Assembly (NCBI GenBank): GCA_039566865.1
Contig: CM076961.1
Coordinates: 9,509,501-9,573,500, forward strand
DNA: 64,000 bases
Direction of reading: 5' to 3'
Source of the DNA: Aurelia coerulea
Lineage: Eukaryota > Cnidaria > Scyphozoa > Semaeostomeae > Ulmaridae
Shown: piece after piece, positions 55,335 through 64,000 of the stretch
Layout of the letters: the number at the start of each line of letters is the position of its first letter
How positions within the stretch are numbered: the first letter of the stretch is position 1
Made by a program: the position numbers and the translations under genes
The notes under the pieces: model-generated
Databases searched by the model: none
What the model was told of the DNA's origin: nothing
What the model saw: the letters and a program-made list of their open reading frames with translations, nothing else

Positions 55335-57331
55335 GGATGTGCCGCGAGCAAGTGTATACTTTTTCGGACTTCTAGTCTAGCTACAACAACAACAGACGAA
55401 AGAATACAAGAAAACACAAAATCATTGTGGCCGGAGACTCAATGGTCAAAAATATCAAGGGATGGGCTCTTAAAAAGAGGTTGAATCAAAATGAGGAGAT
55501 CATGATTTATTCATTTCCTGGAGCCAACCGTCAATGATATGCATAGCTACTGCAAACCACTAATTGATAAAGAACCTGATACCGTTATCTTACACTGTGG
55601 TACAAACAACTTACGATCGAACAAGTCAGATGTTGAGATCTCTACAGAAATTGTCACACTCGCCAAATCAATAGCCTCCAACGACATCAGAGTTTTCGTG
55701 TCAGGTTTGATAATGAGGGGAGATGCCTTAGAAGACAAGAGAAAGAAGACGAATTACATCCTGCGAGATATGTGCCAAGAAGAACAGATAAAGTTTTTAG
55801 AAAATGAAAATATTGATGGTCAAAAACATTTGAATAATAGTAACTTACATCTGAACAGGTATGGTGATAGTGTTCTTGCTAACAACTTTTTAAATGTTTT
55901 GCGTGTATGACAGGAAACAGACTCAAGGCACACACACAGTAGCGAGGAAGCGTATGGAGAGGATGACTCTGGAGCAGAAAATACTGCTGCTCTATCAACA
56001 ATCTTTTTAAACTTAGCCAGCAGCAATGCTCCTACTTCATCCTTTCCAGACGCCGATAGTAACAATGTAGTCGACGAGGGTACTGATAATGAATCTGTCT
56101 CTGAGCAAGACGATGTAAACACAGCATTGAACAATATTCGACTGAAAAATCGTAACGGTCTCCTCATTGCATATTTGAATATCAATTCAATTAGGAATAA
56201 AATTGATTTTCTGCGTCCTATGATTTCGGATACCATCGATGTTTTAGTAATAGCAGAAACTAAGATCGACAATACCTTTTCAACTAGTCAGTTCATGATT
56301 GAGGGATTTATGAAACCATTTAGATATGATCGAAATAAAATGGAGGTGGTCTGTTGCTTTATGCGAGAGAACGAGAACCCGTCAAGGAGCTCACACAATA
56401 CAAAGCTCCTAACGATATTGAATGTAGAATAATAGAGATAAATCTCAAAAAGCAAAAATGGCTTCTGGTTGCCATCTATGGCCCCCCCTCTCAGTCATAG
56501 CAATATTTCTTTGATGAAATTGGTAAAGCACTCGATCATTATTGCAGGCAATACGACAATATCATCTTGATAGGAGACTTTAACAGCGAAATAGACGAAG
56601 ACGTTATCGGTAGTTTCGTCGACAACTATAACTTAGGTAGTCTCGTTAGGAGCCCAACTTGCTTCAAGTCTGACAATCCCCGATGTATCGATTTAATTCT
56701 AACAAATAGGAACAGGAATTTCCAAAGTACTGCTGTCATAGAAACAGGATTGTCGGATTTTCACGCCATGATTGTCACCGTCTTAAATGGTGGATATGTC
56801 AAAAGGGGGCCTAAGATAATTACCTACAGGGACTACAGCCGTTTTGGTGCCGTAGACTTCAGAGCTCATCTCTCTAATAGGCTCTCACAAGAACTAATTG
56901 AGAATGGAGACTATGGTGCTTTTGAGGCTGTGGTCATGGGCGTGCTGAATGAACATGCACCTGTTAAGAAAAAATATATTCGTGCAAACGATGGGCCTTT
57001 TATGACGAAAGCTTTGCGTAAAGAAAACATGCATAGAACCAAGCTTCGTAATAAATATCACAACGACAGAACAGAAGGAAACCTCAAAGCCTTTGAAAAG
57101 CAGAGGAACAAATGCGTGAAGTTGCTACGAAAGGCTAAATTTGATTATTATAAGAATATTAACCTCGGTGACCTCACCGATAATCACAAATTTTGGAAAA
57201 CTGTAAAGCCACTATTTTCAGACAAGGTGCAGCTAAATTGATCTATCACTTTGATTGAGGACGGGAAGATGATAAATAAGGACTCTGAAATTGCAGAGAT
57301 TTTCAACAATTATTTCGCAACATCACAGAAA
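55335..57331 (+). pseudogene. CR1-like LINE, part 1: esterase-like ORF1 and endonuclease
   Basis: The frame from about 55410 has KIIVAGDSMVKNIKGWALKK, then after a shift near 55535 VILHCGTNNLRSNKSD and SNLHLNRYGDSVLANNFL: the GDS, GTNN and His-containing blocks of an SGNH/GDSL esterase, a domain known from ORF1 of CR1-like LINEs. From 56127 follows the endonuclease (IAYLNINSIRNKIDFLRP, VLVIAETKIDNTF; IGDFNSEIDE; ETGLSDFHAMIVTV), with a shift near 56340-56560 and a stop at 57239. The text continues to ITESLG, where the P-type transposon is inserted, and resumes at 63312. Confidence 0.82.
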
Positions 57332-57424
57332 GTTTAGGCATAGTTAATAGAAATTTGACTGGTTTGGAAACTGCTCTTAAGAACAAAGGGCCTTTTGTCT
57401 TATCTTGAAATCCAGCGAAAACAC

Positions 57425-57449
57425 GTCACGTGACCAAAGAACATCCAAG
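57425..57449 (+). promoter_or_regulatory. Left subterminal inverted repeat
   Basis: GTCACGTGACCAAAGAAC plus ATCCAAG, matched with one mismatch by the complement at 63202-63226 at the same distance from the end. Candidate transposase (THAP) binding site. It ends 9 bp before the start codon of the plus-strand gene, so binding could also regulate that gene. Confidence 0.7.
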
Positions 57450-57458
57450 GTAATAAAC

Positions 57459-58876
57459 ATGGAGGATGTCGTGATACCAAATTTCGTTGATGATTCGGAT
57501 GTTTTTGAATTGATTACCCTGTTGGAAAGCGATGAAGATATTCACGGAGCGTTTGTGAAAGCAGCTGATGATGTAAGTGTTCTTTTTTTCATTTTTAAGA
57601 CCATAATTCGGAAACTATCCGCAACTTTTCTTGTTTAATGTGTGTGAGCTTCGTTTTTATTTTAGGCCGTCTTTTGTTTCAAACCAAAACTTTCCATTGG
57701 AAAACCAGACGGCTTTCAGCTCTCCTTCAGTTTCAGTACTGGCTCAAATTCTTAGTTTCTTATAAAAATATACGTGGTTTAATTTTGATTTTCCTATTCC
57801 TCAAGGTTACCAGTAAAAGAGGGGACACAAGACAAACTTGTGAAACGTGTGGCGCTTCTTATCAAACAGTTGCAGGGATAAGAAGACATACAAACATGAA
57901 GCATAAACAGTTAACCCTGACAGAAACAGATATCAAATTTGTTTTGTATCGAAGCTGCAAAGAAATAGCGGATGATCAATGCTATGGTCAAGATATTAAT
58001 TGCAAATTTGCAAATTATTATGCAGAGGAATGTTTTGACCAAGAGCATTTCATTTCGAAGGTACTCTTCAAAAGAGTTGATGCCTTATGTGCCAAACTGC
58101 ATGACAACAAAAACAAAGATAGTTTCTTCTCAGACTTTTATGGAGAAATTGCCTTGAACAGCAAACTGTTCTTCCCCAAAATGGAAAATGCCGAGGCATC
58201 TTTATTAGCAATAAATATTTGCCCAAAATTAATCAATGAAGTGGAGCACAAATCAAGACAGCCAGCTCCTTCAAACAAACCTGGAACCACCACGCTCACT
58301 GAAAGAGATCTAAGCTCAATCGAATACCTTGGAGGATATGTGATACGGAAGCTCTATTATCAATATGACAAAGGGAAAGATGAAGCTAATGAATTAGTTT
58401 GTTCAATCTTAGAGGCGTGCAGAAGTGAGGAAATCAATGATCAGCAGTTGATTTCAAGTCTTAGTCGTGGGGGGCTTTGGGGGATAACAGATTTGACAAG
58501 AAGTCTTTTTGTTAAAGCTGAGGAGAAATTTAGAGCTGAAACATGGAATGAGTCAAGACTAAGGTGCATAAGAACTGATCAGATGGTGAATGCACTGATG
58601 CAAAATCTGGATGTTATTGCCCTTTTCTCCAGTGTTTTGGAAGATTGCTCTCTTTACAGTGATGGATTTGAAGAAAGTTCAAGAAATATTCTGGAGAAGA
58701 TGCTCATTTTGTACCTCAGGGTGAGAGCATTTTCCCTAACAAAAGATATAATTGTTCGATTTAAACAAAAATCTGTTAGAGGAAAACAAAATAAATCCAC
58801 AGGAACGAGTGTGAAAGCGGATGGTAAAAAAAAGGCGCTTCGTAAGGAGCTAAAGCGAGCTAACAATGAAGGATAA
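57459..58876 (+). CDS. Accessory C2H2-finger protein of the P-type transposon (two exons)
   Basis: Predicted exon 1, 57459-57572 (38 codons, acidic, MEDVVIPNFVDDSDV), ends in phase 0 at a GTAAGT donor. Exon 2, 57806-58876, follows an acceptor TTCCTCAAG. The product of 394 residues has a classical C2H2 finger (C50, C53, H66, H71; CETCGASYQ..RRHTNMKH), a central YLGGYVIRKLYYQY (about 212-225), SRGGLWGITDLTRSLF, and a Lys-rich tail. The YxGGYVxRKL and RGGL wording recalls the C-terminal part of THAP9/P-type transposases as I remember it, so the gene may be a split-off part of the transposase; this is inference. AATAAA overlaps the stop. An alternative small exon at 57666 was considered. Confidence 0.7.
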
Positions 58877-59534
58877 TAAAATGGTACACATTTTTGTAAC
58901 GTTGGTTGCATTTTACTGTAACTACATACGGTCTCAAGCAATTGTAAGGGAAAACCAGCTAACATAGGTACCATTTTTAGGATCTACAGGATATACATAA
59001 TGTCATTTCAATCAGAAATGTGGCTACAGTCAAGAAATTAGTGAAGTCAAACAAAATGCTTTCATTTTGCAGCGTACTCTGCACTAATTCTGGTGGCTCT
59101 GGTTTTGCCCTGATAGAAAATTTGGAGTTTGTTGATTTTTGACTCTGCAACCAAGTCACCAAAATTCTGAAAAAATATACAAAAATTCAAATCCAATCTA
59201 ATCATTGCAAATTCAGATAAAAATAATTAACTGGTTATTAATTTGAAACAGTATGTGTCATCGTTTTTTGAACCTGTTGCATTTCTTTTGGGACACCTGG
59301 TACAGGGCCTGTACTGCATGTTCAAATTTAATTGGGCAATTTTATTTTGAACCTCCTTCACTCTAACATTGAGTAGACCCATTCATTATTTAAAAAAGGA
59401 AAGGGTCTATAAAACAATTAGCAGAAGCTTACTATGGGTGCCCATTAATCATTCAATCGTTTAATATGTCTAATGTATTAATGTTTACTATGATCAACTG
59501 CAAGACTTATGGAACCTTGAATTCCTTTGGTCAT
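58877..59534. other. Convergent intergenic part of the P-type transposon
   Basis: Contains TTTATT at about 59342, a possible polyadenylation signal for the minus gene, and a phrase TTTTGGGACACCTGGTA at 59287-59303 that looks like the tip of a TA-type MITE. No gene seen. Confidence 0.45.
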
Positions 59535-62500
59535 TCATTTCTTTCTTTTCTTCAAAGGTTCATTGTCAGTAGAATACCATGACGAATTTTTCTTCAAGCC
59601 ACCATATTTCCCACTTGTGTTCCCTGTTGTTGTTCTAACTGATCGTTGTATGCGAATAGTGTTAGCATTGTAACCAAATTGTTGCAGTGAGGGGTTATCA
59701 CTCCTCCTTCCAAGAGATCTCTGCCTCCCAAAATATTCCTCACAGTCATCTTGGTTAAGTTTTTCTGTCAGTACATAAGGCATACCCTCTGACAAAAGGA
59801 ATTGTACGCACTCAATTGTAGCAAGAGATGTTGTTTTGAGGCCAATGTATGTTTGGTTTGAAATGAACATTTTTTCTTGCTGCTCTTTTGTGTATTTACC
59901 TGGCCTATTGGCAATAGACTCTCTCCACTGATCCAGATATCCAAGAAAATCGTTTTTCAGCCAAGTTAATCTTTCATCATCAGGGGAAGTATAAGGCTTC
60001 AAGAATGGCTTTTTTTTCCTCTCATGCTCTGTTAGACTTCTGACATTTAAGCAGTCAAAGAACTTATCAATACTGTCACAAAAATCTGCAGTACCATGGC
60101 ATTCCTCTTGGCTGAACGTTCTGAGTACTGCTGCAACACTACAGCTCAGAACTTGGGCAGCTAGGCGAACCTTCATCTTACTGTAACTTGTAAGATTTAT
60201 GTGATCATTAGTGATCCTGGGAAGTAGCTTTAGTCCCCTTACAACATCAGAATGATAAATTTTGGAAATGTGCTGCCAGACAATATATTTCCCTGCATTC
60301 CACATGTATCTCTTGCCTTGTGCTGGCCCTGATCTTGAACTTAGAAGGCAGTTTCTGCTGGTTTTGACAAGATGTGGTGGGTCACTGAAGAAATAAATGA
60401 ATCTGTTGGGTTTGAACAAATTCACAGTGCGATAAACCACACCTGCATCAGCATTTCCATCAAGCATCTTATGGATCTTGAAGAACCTACGGTTTGAAGG
60501 TGCCCCATCGCTAACAGCACCGATTACAAAGAGATCGCAATTCAGCTCAAGAATTGCAATGCATTTCCAGAATATTGGCATGATTTGTGTACATGTCAGT
60601 ACATCTGTTGCAAAATATGCCAAAGGAAAACATAGATCACTTGAAAGACCTCTTATGTAGAACAACAATGCATGTGTGGCTAGAATGTTTTCTTTTCCAA
60701 AGCAAGCTTCATTGATGTTATCATCTCCTAAATCGGTGAAGCCAATCAATTCTCCACTATACTTATTGTAAACTAGCCCCTGAGAGATTTTCATCTCATC
60801 AAAAGATAAACATACATATCTTTGATGACCAACAAGGTTTTGAGTCATAGATTTTAATTCATTTATGACCTCAAGATTGAACCCTGTTTGGGGGCGTATG
60901 GCATTTCTGTAGTCCCTGAGGGTTCGACGGCTGGGTAGGCAAAGCACCCCTGAATTGCGTAGCTCATCGTATGCAGATCCTGATTTGGCAGCAATTGATA
61001 AACAAAACCTTATGATCATCGGATGATACCTCCTTGCTTCCTGACCAAAGTTTTTTGTCTGCTCTTGCCAAAATAATTGCATGAATGGAGATGCCTTTTC
61101 CAAATTCTTCGTCATGATTTCATTGATATCTCCACTAAGCTGATCATCGACTGTAACACTTGATTTTGCGATTTCTTTGTCCATTTCTTTGATCTTTTCT
61201 TCTAGTAAGCTACACTTAGCTCGCTGCTCAAGGACAGTGGCTTTCAGTCGAGAATGACTGGTGGCAGCAAGAGGGGCTTTTGCCTTGATGCTCCTATGAT
61301 CCATCACTTGCCTTTTTGCAGCTTCCTTCATGCATTTTGTTTCATGAGTGGCACAGTCAATACACATTGGGCTGCAATCTTCTTTAGATTGCAAGACTTG
61401 GCATGTCTTTGCTCGAAAAAATTGATCAAACTGATATGGTAAAGTGTCATCAAAATTAAGTGCCTTAGGGATGACATGCTTTATTGCTGATGCCTTGGCC
61501 TCTTGCTTGCTGATACCATCACAAATTTTAGTCTCTTCAACATCACAAATCACTTCTGCTAGTTTACTGTACTTCAGTGACTTTCTAAATGTATTGTAGA
61601 GGAAGTTGTTCAAAGGCAACTTCCAGTTAAAAACAGCAATATGAAGTTCAAAATCTTCATCAATCTTTAAGTGGAATTTCGGTACAGCAAGTTCTTTATC
61701 AAATAGCTGCAAGTTAACAAACGACTCATGTTCACTTACTACCCAATTTGATCTTAGTTTCTGAAGTCCCTGCTTTAAATTTTGGAAACTTTTGTATGCA
61801 AATTTCTTCTCTTCTTGAGCGTCCTTGACAATATTGATGTGTCTCCTTTCAACACAAGCTACTGTTGGATGACTTTTTGTGGGCAGATTCTTTGTTGGGA
61901 TTGCCCCTGGTGGCAGTGTCTTCCTTCCCTTTGCTGAAGAGCAAAATATCGTAAATTGAGTGCTCTTCATTATTTCTAAAATTGTTAGTTAAATATATGT
62001 TAGTAGGCTCTGCATGGGTAAATTGGGTAGGCTGGGGATAAAATGGGTATGTTGATTGCTGGAAAATAGTAGATCCTAAACTGATAAATCAACCTTAATG
62101 ATGGCAGCGAAAGTAGTTAGAGCAGAGAGCTTGAAAAAAACTGCAAACAAAGCTGAGCAAACTTTATCCACATTTTTGACATTACCCATTTCATCCACAA
62201 CTTCCCATTATTCTACAGTAGATCCTATATGGAAGGAAAAATAACAAAAGCTATGTTGTAATTATAGTTCTTTAACTAATTATTATCCTTTTCGTATTTA
62301 CACTGTTCTCTGTGCTGTAGAGCATTGCACAACGTGAATATTTTAATGTTTTTACTCGTCAAATGGATCAGTATCAGTCATTATTTTTAACTTTGCGTTA
62401 TTTTAGATTGCACGTATTTTTTATAAGAAACTCAGAATTTAGGCCAGTACTGACAGTTTCTTAAAATTATCATATTTTGAGTACTCAGAGTTTCTTCAAG

Positions 62501-63124
62501 ATTGTATCATCGAGATTGGCTTTTTTGAACGAAAATCACAGGAAGCCCTTAATCAAGAAACTGTTTCAAAATATTTTATTCAAAAGAAAATACCTTCCCT
62601 TTCGTCACCATAGCGTGTGTTGTTTTCTTACGCCTTTCCAGTTTGTTATTTGTGAAATAAATATAGCACTTTGTCTCCTTGTGCTCTCTCGAAAAGTGCT
62701 GTATTTATTTCACAAATAACAAACTGGAAGGCCTAAGAAAACAACACACGCTATGGTGACGAAAGGGAAGGTATTTTCTTTTGAATAAAATATTGTTGAA
62801 ACATTTTCTTAATTAACTGTAATGTGGGCTTCCTGTGCGAAAATGGGATAAAATTACATTGTTAAATCAGCACAACTTACGTGTTAATTCGATATCTTCA
62901 GTCTTGTAATGATTTTCGCAGAAATATATGTTACCCCTCTGTATTTGGTTCTTTAAATCAGCGTTGACTACACGGTACTTTGAGACGATGTCCAAAACTT
63001 CCTTCCTCCATCTTTCATAAAATTCTCCAGTTCTCGTTGTAATTTTGAACAAAGAAATTCCAGCGTATTTTCCAGATATGTTTGATTTATTAGTAAAACA
63101 GTCATTCACGACACAATTAACCAT
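59535..63124 (-). CDS. THAP-domain P-element transposase (two exons)
   Basis: Exon 1 (63124-62881) starts MVNCVVNDCFTNKSN and carries a THAP-type C2CH zinc finger (C-x4-C ... FCENHY). It ends at a GTAAGT donor (62880-62875). Exon 2 (61933-59535) follows the acceptor TTTTGCTCTTCAG; phases agree (1 nt + 2 nt). The product is 880 aa. Exon 2 frame is otherwise uninterrupted: Cys cluster C268-C282, coiled coil about 309-337, helix-turn-helix with YHPMIIRFCL and LPSRRTLRDY (about 384-423), then the RNase H-like core: LSFDEMKI (Asp460), GAVSDGAPSNR (Asp557), FFSDPPHLVKTSRN (Asp599) and NQDDCEEYFGRQRSLGRR (Glu813/814), DNPSLQQFGYN. These fit the D, D, E residues of P transposases. The N-terminal extension to an ATG at 63196 is possible but less like THAP proteins. 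Confidence 0.88.
62537..62837. mobile_element. Hairpin MITE in the intron of the transposase gene
   Basis: Inverted arms of about 140 bp begin CACAGGAAGCCC and end GGGCTTCCTGTG; CGAAAAT flanks both sides (62530-62536, 62838-62844). The loop is about 15 bp, so transcripts would fold into a long near-perfect hairpin. It lies wholly inside the 947-bp intron 62880-61934, 38 bp from the splice donor. A 7-8 bp duplication fits hAT or P superfamilies. Confidence 0.82.
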
Positions 63125-63201
63125 TTCGACACCATATTCTGCATTTTTCTCAACGATGATATGTCGAAGCTGCAAGAGAGCGGAAGCTGGCTGCAACTTG
63201 G

Positions 63202-63226
63202 CTTGGACGTTCTTTGGTCACGTGAC
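63202..63226 (-). promoter_or_regulatory. Right subterminal inverted repeat
   Basis: Complement of 57425-57449 with one mismatch, at 85 bp from the right end and about 80 bp before the likely start codon of the transposase. Candidate transposase binding site. Confidence 0.7.
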
Positions 63227-63311
63227 CCAACATTTCGAGAACAAAAAGATATGTCGCAATCGCTATTGTTTGGGGAACGCTTCCAAACCAGTCAAATTTT
63301 TATTAACTATG

Positions 63312-63700
63312 GTTTAGGGATCTCTGCTAATGAATCATTATTGCTGCCAGCAAATGACATAATAGATCCAATCGATAAAGCTATAAAGAAATTTGAATCA
63401 CACCCAAGCATACGCATAATCAAAGAAAGAGCTACGTTTTCCGATGAGTTTAATTTTAGAGAGGTCACTGTTGAAGATGTTGCCGTCCAAATCAGAAAAC
63501 TTAATTCGAATAAGGCTTCTCCGATCAGCTGCATACCTGCAAGAATTCTTAAGGAAAATTCTGATATATTTTGTTCAGTCATTCAAAATCTGTACAACTT
63601 TGGATTATCCAAAAATACTTTTCCTGAAGAACTGAAAGCCGGAGATATAAGTTCGCTGTATAAAAAAGAGGATGCATTTACAAAAAAGAACTACCTGTTC
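63312..63700 (+). pseudogene. CR1-like LINE, part 2: linker and reverse transcriptase fingers
   Basis: Continues part 1 in frame across the transposon (GISANESLLLPANDII, AIKKFESHPSIRIIKER), then VEDVAVQIRKLNSNKASPI, IPARILKENSDIFCSVI and FPEELKAGDISSLYKKEDAF. It stops making sense after KKNY at about 63700, where conserved RP and following motifs are lost, so the element is 3' truncated or rearranged. Confidence 0.82.
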
Positions 63701-64000
63701 AAACCTTTCCGCTCGGTTCTTTTTAGACAGCAAAGAGAAACAAAGTTGACGTTTTTTAAATATATCATCAGCATCATCGATCTACAACAGTTCTACATCT
63801 CTCCAACATTCCTACCATCTGAACAAATATTCTACATCAAGGCGTTTTCAATACCTCAAATCATGCTCAAATCAATTAGTCTGATTGTTCTGAAGGCAAT
63901 AAATCTTCGTTGATGACAATACAAATGACATATATAATTTTATAAAACAAAAGAAGCAAACTTTCCCACGGCACAATTTCAATACTTCTTCCTCATTTAG
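63701..64000. other. No gene seen at the right edge
   Basis: The open frame continues to 63913 but without LINE motifs. Nothing else recognised. Confidence 0.3.

Larger units (their letters stand above)
57339..63311. mobile_element. P-type DNA transposon with two convergent genes
   Basis: The ends are 31-bp inverted repeats beginning CATAGTTAATA with one mismatch; the flanks are GTTTAGG (57332-57338, 63312-63318). A 25-bp subterminal inverted repeat containing TCACGTGACCAAAGAAC stands 86 bp from the left end and 85 bp from the right end (57425-57449, 63202-63226). A 31-bp TIR plus subterminal repeat is also the plan of the Drosophila P element, though sequences differ. On the minus strand is a THAP-transposase gene, on the plus strand a C2H2 gene; their 3' ends face each other across about 660 bp. 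The element interrupts a LINE and seems young. Confidence 0.93.

Noticed and set aside
57666..57780. Additional exon of the accessory gene after TTTTATTTTAG
   Set aside because: The frame is open for 29 codons only and has no good donor before its stop.
63125..63196. N-terminal extension of the transposase to the ATG at 63196
   Set aside because: THAP proteins typically begin one or two residues before the first Cys; the ATG at 63124 gives exactly that.

Overview
The window looks like a non-coding, transposon-saturated stretch of an animal nuclear genome, most probably an anthozoan cnidarian such as a coral or sea anemone. The reasons are introns with GT/AG borders, a PAN/apple exon followed by an EGF exon (a secreted-protein architecture common in cnidarians), CR1/L2-like LINEs with esterase or 2A-like segments, and dense TIR elements flanked by TA. 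There are no operons, ribosome binding sites, rRNA genes or CRISPR arrays. The organism assignment is inference.

Host gene: two exons of one plus-strand gene are visible. A signal-peptide plus PAN/apple exon lies at 4797-5153 and an EGF-like exon at 46878-47013, with compatible phase-0 borders. If they belong together, the 41.7 kb between them is one intron filled almost wholly with mobile DNA. The rest of the gene is not seen and may lie beyond 64 kb.

Layout: 1-1957 unclassified; 1.96-4.77 kb two TIR elements (one with a nested TTAA-type MITE); 4.8-5.15 kb PAN exon; 5.35-5.83 kb MITE with 9-bp target duplication; 5.9-10.5 kb field of direct and tandem repeats rich in CACGTG palindromes; 10.5-13.7 kb hairpins, a hAT relic and nested MITEs; 15.7-23.7 kb TA-type MITEs and two mariner-like elements with decayed transposase genes; 23.7-34.6 kb LINE fragments and fold-back elements; 34.9-41.3 kb a segment bounded by inverted 25-bp minisatellites and holding an R2-like LINE fragment and a long L2-like LINE; 41.3-45.8 kb a large palindromic element with another element nested in it; 46.9 kb EGF exon; 47.7-52.4 kb a LINE inserted inside another LINE; 52.5-53.5 kb MITE; 54.06 kb tRNA-like sequence; 54.6-63.7 kb LINE fragments, one split by an apparently intact 5,973-bp P-type DNA transposon (57339-63311).

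The P-type element is the most striking object. It has 31-bp terminal inverted repeats, 25-bp subterminal inverted repeats at equal distance from both ends, a two-exon THAP-domain transposase gene (predicted 880 aa, putative catalytic residues present) on the minus strand, and a second convergent two-exon gene for a C2H2-finger protein (predicted 394 aa) on the plus strand. Removing it restores the reading frame of the interrupted LINE.
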